A DNA stretch of 64,000 nt, taken from contig NZ_FOGF01000004.1 in the NCBI RefSeq assembly GCF_900111135.1, forward strand, positions 2,548 through 66,547. The letters run 5' to 3'. The notes below the pieces were generated by a model. That model was not told the origin of the DNA. It saw only the letters and a list, made by a program, of their open reading frames with translations, and made no database searches. The stretch's first letter is position 1. Each line of letters begins with the position of its first letter. A program made the position numbers and the translations under genes. Of this stretch, positions 24,848-33,200 are shown one piece after another. Origin of the DNA: Granulicatella balaenopterae. Its GTDB lineage: Bacteria; Bacillota; Bacilli; Lactobacillales; Aerococcaceae.

Positions 24848-26200
24848 TTAGATAGCTTGTAAATACGATTCAAGTATTTGGTTAGCGTGGTCGCTTGGTG
24901 TTTGATTATATTTTCCATAGAATTGAATTTTTTGTTTTCGTTTTGTATTGATTTCTAATGTGTATAATGGTTTGTTTGGTTCATTAATATCACGGACTAA
25001 AATAATGGTTGTTTTACCAGTAGCGTGTTTTTCTACATAGTTTGCGACACAATGATGTAATGTTTCACCTTCTTTTTGTAATTCATCTGCGGTCTGCGGT
25101 AGTTTGAATAAATAATTTTCAATTTGTTTTTCTAATTTTTTATCGTTAGTCAACCGTTTCTTAAACCCATTTGAGATGATTTTTTCTTTTTCAGCTTTAT
25201 CTTTAGCTAACCATTCCTCATGCAATCTTCTACGTTCTGCATTCCGTCTATTGATTTGCTCCACTAATTCATCATGTGCTAATTCAAGATTTTTAGGCAT
25301 TAATACTCTTTCATATCTACTAATGATATCTAATTCCTCTAACATTTTTAAATAATCTTTATAGTAGGTAAAAGGTTTATTATTTTTAATGAGCCAATTT
25401 TGAAAACGGACTAATTTTAATTCTGGTGGAACGTCTTTTAAATCTGTATAACTCATTAATTTTTCAATTCCAGAAACAACTTTTACTCCTTGTTTTTGTA
25501 ATTTGTGTTGTAATTCAAAAGCATTAAAATCTATTTTTTGGTTTTTTAATTTCGATTTATTTTCTTTTAACCATTTTTTTGTAACGATTCTCATATCAAT
25601 CCCACCATAAACTGGAGGATAAATAATATCGTTAGCTAGGGAACAATTGATTTTTTGTAAAAATTCAATTTTATCTCTAAATTTGTAAAGCCGTTTCCAA
25701 TCAGTGATATAAATATTTTTTTGCAATGTCAAATATTTTAATTCTGATATAGTTTGAATTTTGGTAAAATAATCATTTTGATAGATATGAGCATTAGCAT
25801 AAACACTAATACCATCATGAAGACGAGTACAACCTAATTGCCAACCGCTCCATGTTCTACCAATTGCAATATGTTGATTATCCTGTAATCTTTCTAAATT
25901 CAATAATTGAATATCAATATATTGGATTCCATCAATATATTCAGAGTACACATAATAGCTTTGAATTTCGATTCGTTTTTTTGTTACAAGATAAATAACA
26001 CATAATTTTGGACTTTCTTTAAATGTTAGACGACTAGTTTTCATCAAACGCTTTTTAATAATGTTACAATTTTTGCGATTGCTTGTAATAGTTTGTTCTT
26101 TGTTACTCCATTCATACATCGGAATTAACGATTCACACCATTCAAAAAAAGATTTTGGAGCTTTCAAACGATTGTCTATTATTTTTTCTAACGGTATCAT
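24848..26200 (-). CDS. pcfJ: PcfJ-like protein, 450 aa
   Basis: The C-terminal third has the PcfJ signature: a helix, then LQKEGETLHHCVANYVEKHATGKT is the key region (split: EGETLHHCV, then YVEKHATGKT), and ending ILVRDINEPNKPLYTLEI. The conserved HHCV and the following strand pattern are typical. The N-terminal 200 residues are less conserved. PcfJ proteins occur on enterococcal and clostridial conjugative elements and in phages; their biochemical role is not established to my knowledge. The start overlaps the PcfK-like stop by four bases, so the pair is co-translated. Confidence in the family is high, in function low. Confidence 0.85.
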   Translation of the reverse strand: MIPLEKIIDNRLKAPKSFFEWCESLIPMYEWSNKEQTITSNRKNCNIIKKRLMKTSRLTFKESPKLCVIYLVTKKRIEIQSYYVYSEYIDGIQYIDIQLLNLERLQDNQHIAIGRTWSGWQLGCTRLHDGISVYANAHIYQNDYFTKIQTISELKYLTLQKNIYITDWKRLYKFRDKIEFLQKINCSLANDIIYPPVYGGIDMRIVTKKWLKENKSKLKNQKIDFNAFELQHKLQKQGVKVVSGIEKLMSYTDLKDVPPELKLVRFQNWLIKNNKPFTYYKDYLKMLEELDIISRYERVLMPKNLELAHDELVEQINRRNAERRRLHEEWLAKDKAEKEKIISNGFKKRLTNDKKLEKQIENYLFKLPQTADELQKEGETLHHCVANYVEKHATGKTTIILVRDINEPNKPLYTLEINTKRKQKIQFYGKYNQTPSDHANQILESYLQAI

Positions 26201-26604
26201 AGAAAATCAAGCAAACTTAATTGCTCTTTTCCTTTCGATTCTTCATTATTAGATGAAAAGGTAATAGGTTTTGTTGGTGTGATTTGTGAATGTGAATGAA
26301 CGGAAGTTTTTTTGTTTTGTTTTATAACAATCGTATCATCTGCATAGTAGTCAACAATCCATTGATAAACAGTTGTATCTTCTACCATTGCACAATTTGA
26401 AACGGCTAATTTTCTAGCTTTTTCTGTGCAATACTTAAATGCGTCAATGATAGTTTTATCCTTTTTTAGAATGTTTTGGAATAAGTCATTATCAGACTGT
26501 TCACATAACCAATTATGAATGACATTAATTGATTTATTTTTGTTGTCTTTGATTTCAAGTAACAATTTATCGAGTGCTAGTCTTTTTGTATCTTCTGTAC
26601 TCAT
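26197..26604 (-). CDS. pcfK: PcfK-like protein, 135 aa
   Basis: AAGGAGGAAATAAAA of leader module 5 precedes the ATG. The helical N-terminus (LALDKLLLEIKDNK ... INVIHNWLCEQ) and the CAMVEDTTVYQWIVDYY motif match the PcfK family, which is nearly always encoded next to PcfJ. The extreme C-terminus QLSLLDFL resembles a DNA-polymerase sliding-clamp-binding peptide (QLSLL-F pattern), an inference. Overlap with pcfJ supports a functional pair. Confidence 0.82.
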   Translation of the reverse strand: MSTEDTKRLALDKLLLEIKDNKNKSINVIHNWLCEQSDNDLFQNILKKDKTIIDAFKYCTEKARKLAVSNCAMVEDTTVYQWIVDYYADDTIVIKQNKKTSVHSHSQITPTKPITFSSNNEESKGKEQLSLLDFL

Positions 26605-26610
26605 TTTTAT

Positions 26611-26858
26611 TTCCTCCTTAATTGTTTTACCTTACACTTTCTACGAATACGAAGCGAACGAGTGGAAGCAAGTGGAGGAACGTATAAATGTTTGACCGAA
26701 CGAAGTGAGGGAATTTATGCCGTGACGATACTTGCTGGAGGGAGGAGTGAGTTATAACTTCTCGCCAATTTGGCGAGAAGTCAATGCGTTTCTGAAGCAT
26801 GAAGAAACGCTATCCTTTTAATGTTTTTGGGTGGTGGAGGTGGAGGAACCCCAAAAAC
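26611..26858 (-). repeat. Leader module, copy 5 of 5 (shortened)
   Basis: It has the palindrome 26757-26781 and hairpin GCGTTTCT/AGAAACGC (26786-26810) as in copy 4, and a 68-nt hairpin at 26668-26735. Only the first G-rich-loop hairpin is present (26823-26858); the second is missing where the insertion sequence begins. Confidence 0.9.
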
Positions 26859-26864
26859 TAAAAA

Positions 26865-28340
26865 AACTTGCACCTTTTTATTAGTAGATTTTGCTTTATT
26901 ATCAATTAAATATAGAACAAAAATAAAATTGAGAAAATAAGTTGAAAAATAATATACTAAAATAGGAAAAAATAAAAGGAGTAAACTATACAATGATATT
27001 AAATGAAAAGAGCCTACAACAAGAATTACAACAAGAAAATATCAGATCGTTTGAGCAAAAAATAAAGATGTTATCCAACCATTTACATATCCAATTAATA
27101 GGACAAGGTTGGAAATATGTAAAGACTGCTACAAGAACGGTACTTTTTACTTTTGGAGAAGTTACAATCAGTCGTAAATGTTATTTAAAAAATGGGATTT
27201 ATATTTACCCACTTGATGAAGAATTAGGATTAGAAAAATATACAAGGTTTTCAAAAGAACTACTGTATGAAGTTGCACAATTAGCTACCAAGATGTCCTA
27301 TCGTCAAGTAGTGGATACTTTTAAAATTTTAAAAAATATAACTATTACAAAAGATACAGTTTTAAAAGCGGTGAAATTAGCAGGGGAATTATATAAAAAG
27401 AAAAAGGATTATGAATACTATATGGAATCAAATAATATTAATAAAAAAGAACCAAAAATCTTATTTCTAGAAGGTGATGGAGTACGTGTCAAAACAAATA
27501 ATAATAATAGTACGGACTTCTCACATTTTATTATCCATGAAGGTTTTAATTTTGAATATAGTAATCGTAAAAAATTAAAAAATAAACATGAAATAATATC
27601 TCATAATAATAGAAAAGCTAGAGAAGATATATTATTATATTTAGAAAATAATTATAAATTGACAAAAAATACGATTATTGTTTCAAATTCAGATATGGGA
27701 ATCGGATATACTCCTTATGTTTTTCGTGAAGTTGCTAAAGTTTATAATTGCAAACATGAACATTTTTGGGATAAATATCATTTAGAAACTATTTTATTTT
27801 CATTTAAAAAACTTTTAGTAAAAAAAGAATGTATTGACGAACAATTATTTAATAAACTATATGGTGCTATCAATGCACATAAAAAAAGAGAAACAAAATT
27901 AATATTGCATACTATAGAATCTAATATCAGAAATCCTATCTTATTAGAAAATTTTAGTACTTTTTCTAAAAGGTTATTAAGGAATTTTCAATATATTTCA
28001 TCCGCTGCAAAAAGACACCTTGATATGCCTATAGCTATAGGTGTTATGGAATCACAACATACAAAGATAACGAATAGAATGAAAAATAGAGGAATGTATT
28101 GGTCGGTTACTAATGCGGAGACGATTGCTAAAATGATAATTGATATTCAAGAAGATCAATTAGATGATTTATTTTTTGGAAAATGGATTAATGAATATGG
28201 AGAATACGAAAAAATAAATGTTTCTGCAAGAAATTATGTCAAAAATATCAAGGTGATAGAATTACCAAAAGAATTAAAAAACCCTAAATATATTAGAAAA
28301 AAATTCAAAAAAAACTTTTAGAAAAAGTGCTAAAAACATT
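26865..28340 (+). mobile_element. ISLre2-family insertion sequence
   Basis: A single transposase frame lies between imperfect terminal repeats. The left end has GCACCTTTTTATTAG (~26871). The right end in reverse complement has GCACTTTTTCTAAAAG (~28330). The ends are approximate and no target duplication was identified. The element abuts leader module 5 and appears to have removed or displaced its second G-rich hairpin. Confidence 0.7.
26993..28321 (+). CDS. ISLre2-family (UPF0236) transposase, 442 aa
   Basis: AAAAGGAGTAAAC precedes the ATG. Typical family blocks are visible: an N-terminal region with TVLFTFGEVTISRKCY, then the acidic residues in FLEGDGVRVK, SNSDMGIGYTPY, and the C-terminal MESQHTKITNRMKNRGMYWS. 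These contain the DDE catalytic set. Full length and uninterrupted, so probably active or only recently silenced. It moves the insertion sequence by cut-and-paste chemistry. Confidence 0.9.
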   Translation: MILNEKSLQQELQQENIRSFEQKIKMLSNHLHIQLIGQGWKYVKTATRTVLFTFGEVTISRKCYLKNGIYIYPLDEELGLEKYTRFSKELLYEVAQLATKMSYRQVVDTFKILKNITITKDTVLKAVKLAGELYKKKKDYEYYMESNNINKKEPKILFLEGDGVRVKTNNNNSTDFSHFIIHEGFNFEYSNRKKLKNKHEIISHNNRKAREDILLYLENNYKLTKNTIIVSNSDMGIGYTPYVFREVAKVYNCKHEHFWDKYHLETILFSFKKLLVKKECIDEQLFNKLYGAINAHKKRETKLILHTIESNIRNPILLENFSTFSKRLLRNFQYISSAAKRHLDMPIAIGVMESQHTKITNRMKNRGMYWSVTNAETIAKMIIDIQEDQLDDLFFGKWINEYGEYEKINVSARNYVKNIKVIELPKELKNPKYIRKKFKKNF

Positions 28341-28408
28341 GATATATCAGTGTTTTTGTGGTATTATAATAGTGTAAAGAAGAGGTATGAGAAATACCTT
28401 TTCTGCAC
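28337..28408 (+). other. Promoter-like block and hairpin resembling the toxin locus front
   Basis: TTGATATATCAGTGTTTTTG and TATAAT (28365-28370) closely resemble the sequence before the toxin gene (19194-19234). Immediately after comes a long hairpin (28372-28408, GAGGTAT/AATACC core with GTG...CAC ends) and T-rich DNA. It could give a very short RNA or be the remnant of a second toxin-antitoxin locus cut by the insertion sequence. No toxin frame is present. Confidence 0.5.
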
Positions 28409-28453
28409 TATTCTAACCTTGTAAAAAACTTTATTAATTCTATATTTTTTTTA

Positions 28454-28521
28454 CTAACTAAATTTCAGACACATACTATCAGTAAAGAAGGATTGACATT
28501 TTTAGTTAGATAGAGTATAAA
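28454..28521 (+). promoter_or_regulatory. MATE gene promoter with flanking inverted repeat
   Basis: TTGACA (28493-28498), 17 bases, TATAAA (28516-28521). An inverted repeat CTAACTAAA (28454-28462) / TTTAGTTAG (28501-28509) places one arm in the promoter spacer, as a repressor operator would. Confidence 0.75.
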
Positions 28522-28527
28522 TTAATA

Positions 28528-28628
28528 GAGATATAAATAGAAACTCATTTGTAAAAATGGGAGTGGATTTTCCTGAAATGTTTTCGCCACATGACCAATT
28601 AAGTTTGGTTGTGTGGCGTTATTTTTTT
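28528..28628 (+). promoter_or_regulatory. Attenuator-like leader of the MATE gene
   Basis: The predicted ~127-nt leader has a bulged stem-loop (ACTCATTT/AAATGGGAGT, ~28542-28565) and then a strong intrinsic terminator (28585-28628: CGCCACA-ACCAA pairing with TTGGT-TGTGGCG, then T7) that ends 26 bases before the start codon. A terminator inside a leader implies conditional read-through. I do not match it to a known riboswitch class. Confidence 0.6.
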
Positions 28629-28654
28629 GGAAAAAGTAAAAATTGGAGGAATAT

Positions 28655-30025
28655 ATGGAACATTCATTTATGGAAAAAGAAGAAATATTACCCTTAGTAG
28701 TGAAGATGTCGTTGCCAATGGTGATTTCAATGTTAGTTAATTCACTATATAATATTGTCGATAGTTATTTTGTAGCGCAAATTAGTGAACAGGCCATTTC
28801 AGCTTTATCATTAATTTTCCCATTACAAAATATGATTATTGCAGTAGGGGTAGGTTTCGGTGTAGGTTCAAATGCGGTCGTTGCGATTCACCTAGGTCAA
28901 AAAGATGAAAAAGGTGCCACTAACACGGCGGCTTTATCGATGATATTGTCGGTATTTAATGGAATTGTGTTAACGGTACTTTTATTAGGGACCATGCGAT
29001 CGTTTTTACAATCATTTACGAATGATCTAATGGTGATTGAAGCAGGGATTGAGTATGGAACGATTGTCTTTTTATTTACCACCATCGTATCGATGTCGAT
29101 TAATATTGAAAAGTTATTTCAAGCTGTTGGAAAAATGCGTTATGCGATGATGTGTATGATGATTGGGTGTATGACGAATATTGTTTTAGATCCAATATTT
29201 ATTTTTGGTTTTGGATTTGTGCCAGCATTAGGCATTAAAGGTGCGGCAATCGCAACAGGTATCGGCCAAACAGTTGGGTTCTTAATTTATATTTATTTAT
29301 ATTATCGTGGTAAACTAGGCTTAACTTTGCGTTTGACAAAGGATGCCTTTGATTTTTCGATTGTAAAACGCATATATGCAATTGGTATTCCAGCTACTTT
29401 AAATATTTCCCTATCATCTGTCATGTTAACTTTACTAAATGGTATCTTAGCAAGTATGTCTGAAACAGGTGTCTTAATTTTAGGAGTCTATTATAAATTA
29501 CAAACCTTTATCTATATGCCAGCAAATGGAATTATTCAAGGCATCCGTCCATTAGTAGGATTTAATTATGGAGCTAAACGTTTTGATCGTGTGCAAAAAA
29601 TCTATCATACTTCATTATTAATGATTATGGCTATGATGGGGGCTGGGATGTTGATTAGCTTATTATTCCCAGAATTCTTAATGGCACAATTCACAACGAA
29701 CCAAGCTACAGTAATGGAAGGTGCTAAAGCGATGCAGTTGATTAGTTTTGGCTTTATCGTATCATCAGTATCAGTAACGGTATCTGGTTGTTTAGAAGGA
29801 GTCGGCAAAGGAATGGAATCATTTATTGTTGCTATGGCACGCTTTGTAGTAATTATGATTCCAGTTGCCTATGTGATGTCAAAAATCATGGGTGTGAATG
29901 GTGTTTGGTGTTCGTTTGCCATTACAGAAACATTAACCGCTTTATTAGCTTATTGGTTATATCTTAAGAATTTTGTGATGGGAACTAATATGGATATAGA
30001 AGTAGCTAATGTAAAAAGTAAATAA
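28655..30025 (+). CDS. MATE-family multidrug efflux transporter, 456 aa
   Basis: ATG 28655 follows TTGGAGGAATAT; a TTG at 28643 overlaps the ribosome site. About twelve hydrophobic segments span the protein. Both halves carry MatE features: PMVISMLVNSLYNIVDSYFV near the N-terminus and FNYGAKRFDRVQK at ~310 in the second half. MATE proteins export cationic drugs or metabolites using Na+ or H+ gradients at the plasma membrane. It stands alone, with its own regulated leader and terminator. Substrate is unknown. Confidence 0.9.
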   Translation: MEHSFMEKEEILPLVVKMSLPMVISMLVNSLYNIVDSYFVAQISEQAISALSLIFPLQNMIIAVGVGFGVGSNAVVAIHLGQKDEKGATNTAALSMILSVFNGIVLTVLLLGTMRSFLQSFTNDLMVIEAGIEYGTIVFLFTTIVSMSINIEKLFQAVGKMRYAMMCMMIGCMTNIVLDPIFIFGFGFVPALGIKGAAIATGIGQTVGFLIYIYLYYRGKLGLTLRLTKDAFDFSIVKRIYAIGIPATLNISLSSVMLTLLNGILASMSETGVLILGVYYKLQTFIYMPANGIIQGIRPLVGFNYGAKRFDRVQKIYHTSLLMIMAMMGAGMLISLLFPEFLMAQFTTNQATVMEGAKAMQLISFGFIVSSVSVTVSGCLEGVGKGMESFIVAMARFVVIMIPVAYVMSKIMGVNGVWCSFAITETLTALLAYWLYLKNFVMGTNMDIEVANVKSK

Positions 30026-30035
30026 TAATTTTTAT

Positions 30036-30065
30036 AAACCTCTGCTACAGCAGGGGTTATTTTTG
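30036..30065 (+). terminator. Terminator after the MATE gene
   Basis: AACCTCTGCT and AGCAGGGGTT pair (one G-T), then ATTTTT. Confidence 0.8.
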
Positions 30066-30107
30066 TGAACGAAAAATACACAAACGACACATAAAGGACT
30101 AATGAAG

Positions 30108-30136
30108 TTTACTTTTAAGACAATAGTCGGTATAAT
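30108..30136 (+). promoter_or_regulatory. Promoter of adhesin 1
   Basis: TTTACT (30108-30113), exactly 17 bases, then consensus TATAAT (30131-30136). It lies downstream of an in-frame ATG at 30102, which argues that the real start is further in, at GTG 30237. Confidence 0.7.
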
Positions 30137-30236
30137 AGTAAGTAGATACAAGATTTGTTTAAATAAAATAAAGCGAAAAGTAAAATCTATCATATCATCT
30201 ATGTTGCCAGATATCTATGATAAGGAGGTATTCACA

Positions 30237-33200
30237 GTGATAACAAAAGATAAACGAGGAAAACGTAAATTATTCGATAACTATCGTATGAAATTATTAG
30301 TTGCAACAATGGCACTTATATTAACAACACCAACTATTCAAATAATTAATCAGAATGGGAATGGCAATATATTTAATGTAGCTGCTGAACAAGTCATTAA
30401 TCAAGATAAGGAAGCAACACCAAAAAATATAAACGATATTTCAAATGTTATTATTCCACAAATGGTTATTTTTAATCCAGAAACGAAACAAACGCTTGAA
30501 GAAGGAGCAACTGTTCAATCAGTGGATAGTATCGGCATGAACTTATTATTTGATATTAATGCTACGAATCTTAGTGAGGGAGATTATTTTGAAGTTAGTC
30601 TACCAACACCATTAGATTATAGCAATATTAGCATGTTGCAATATGCAAAAGACGGCGTACGGTTTAAAGGAGAAATCCGAGATGATAAGTTAATTTGTAC
30701 CTTATTAGCCTTACCAACCGGTATCCATCAAGTAAAAGCGATTAACTTTCAATTACATGCACCTTTTAAAACAGAGGAATCAAGTGGGGATATAACCCTA
30801 AAAACAATAGTAGGAACACAAGAAGTAGCGCAAACAATTACCGTTCATCAAGTCGCTCAAAGAGATATATCTAATAAAATCAATACACTCACACTTGATC
30901 TATTAAAAGGAGTCGATCAAATTGTCCAACAAGATGAGCTTATTAACCCCTATGAACATTATTATTTGAATATGACAATTGATATGGGGACAGAAATGTT
31001 TAGTAATCAAGTTCAAAAAGGCGATTACTTCGATATTCAATTACCCAATGTTTTAGATTATAAATTTGTGCAAGATTTAGATTATGATTCACCACAATTA
31101 AAATTTCACGGAACAATTAATCAATCTACAGGAATATTACATATTGTAGTCGAACGTGCACCACGAGCAGAAGGAAATAGGATTCAATTTGAGTTCAATG
31201 TAGCAATGCGATTCGATCTTGAAAAAGTGAAAGCCTTAGAAAGTGATGCAGAAGGCAAACGCAAAATGAGCTTAAAAATTAATACTAGCAACGATGAGAA
31301 AGAAGCATATAGTCATCGTTTCATCTTACAAGCCTTGAATACTGAGCATGAAAATGAATTTGATTATTATATCCCTCCATTCAAAGACTTATTTACAGAA
31401 AGTTGGGGATATACTCCTAAAAGTATGAATGATTATTTAGATGATATTTATCAAGTATCAGAATTTGGTTATGATTGTAGAGGAACACAAGATAATTTTG
31501 CACCTTACGAGATTTTTACACTTGTTAAATTAAAACAAAAATATGTTTTAGACAGTGGAGTCAATGGACTGAAAAAACACTGGTCAGCAGGTCCTATACA
31601 AACATTAGACAATGGTTATACCTCATTACCAAATGCGGATCCTAGTAATTATCTATTAGGTTATTGTATTGAAGAAAAAGGTTTTTCTCATATAAGACCG
31701 GGATTAGGCTTATATGCTGGAAGACATTATATAAAAGTTCCGTTAGAAAATTATAATTGGCATATGTATGAGCAAGATAAAGTGAAGTTAAGAAATGTTG
31801 TGGCCCATTGCTATCCATTTGTTAGTGAACAAGAGATGCGTCAGTATTATCATTTACCAAATGATATTCGTTTAAGTGATATGATTGCTGCTACTCAACA
31901 AGTATTATGGGATATTAGACGTATTTACCCAAATACTCAAGAAGAAGTTAAATATAATCGAAAACTTACTGCTGATGTTTGGACAGAACCACACATTAAG
32001 GGTAAATTAACCTTACAATGGGGATTAACTGATGAACAACGCTCATTGCAGTCTGATGCTAGTAATATGTTTAGGGCTATAGACATCATTAAATCTCGCT
32101 ACACAGAAAATTATCAAGTGAATAGCCCTTCAGATATTGCGTTAGGAACCGTAACAATCAAGGGTTCAACTCTAACAACTAGTATTAGTCGTCACTTAGA
32201 TAGCAGTGAGACTGGTAAAGTAATAATTCGCTCATCAAATGGAAAAGTGATTCAAAAAGTAATCACCATGAATACACCACTAACTATTAGTGAAGATATC
32301 GCTAGCCTATTAACAAATGCTCAAACGACGATTACTGTTACTTTAGAGATTGTTGATAGTGATGCCGAAGTACAATTTTATGTGATGGATGGTTCGGGAA
32401 TATGGACACAAGACTTAATTACTGGTGAATTGTACCCAAGAACTTATGTTGATCAAGCAGAAGTGCAATTAAATCGTGGAAAGTTTACCTTTACTAAGGT
32501 AGACGCTACTACTAAAAATGCAATTGCAGGAGCAGAATTTACTCTAACAAAATTAGATGAAGAAGGAAATAAAACTAATTTAGTATATTATGAATCTGCA
32601 AATCAAGATGGTGAATTTATCTTTGATGAATTATCTCCAGGTGAATATCTTTTAGAAGAAATAAAAGCACCTGAAGGATATTTACTAACAGGAATGATTT
32701 TCAAGGTAACAATTTATGCGGATGGGACGAATCAAGTTGAAGTAAAAAAAGCTAATTCCGATCAATGGGAAGGGTATAGCCCAACTATCGATAATCACTA
32801 CCAAATTGAAAATCCCCAAGATGTAGACATTATTATTCAAAAAGTTGACCCAGAAGGCAATCCCATCCTAGCTACCAAACTCCGCCCGGGTGCAGAGTTC
32901 GAATTAAAAGAATATAAAAAACAAGCTAGCACAGATGATGAGTGGAATCCAGTTACCACGGATAATGTTTATACGGAAATAATTGGAAAAGATGGCACTT
33001 TACGATTTGGTCAGTTACACCATGGAATCTGGTATCAATTACGAGAACTGAAAGCCCCAGCTGGATATCAAAAAACAGACACTATCTGGGATATCAAAAT
33101 CAATCATAATGGTGATATCGAAATTACTTCAAGCGAAAATCCGCAAGAGGTTGCTACCGATAATACCATTACGGTGATGAATAAAAAGAATGGTAACTTA

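Noticed and set aside
18871..26858. CRISPR array or diversity-generating retroelement
   Set aside because: The repeats are ~2 kb apart with genes between them, and there is no reverse transcriptase or cas gene.
1..28490. Integrase, excisionase, replication initiator or att sites
   Set aside because: None could be recognised, so the element is not classified as ICE versus integrated plasmid.
30102..30236. N-terminal extension of adhesin 1 to ATG 30102
   Set aside because: A consensus-like promoter (30108-30136) lies inside it, and GTG 30237 has the better ribosome site and matches the paralogue.
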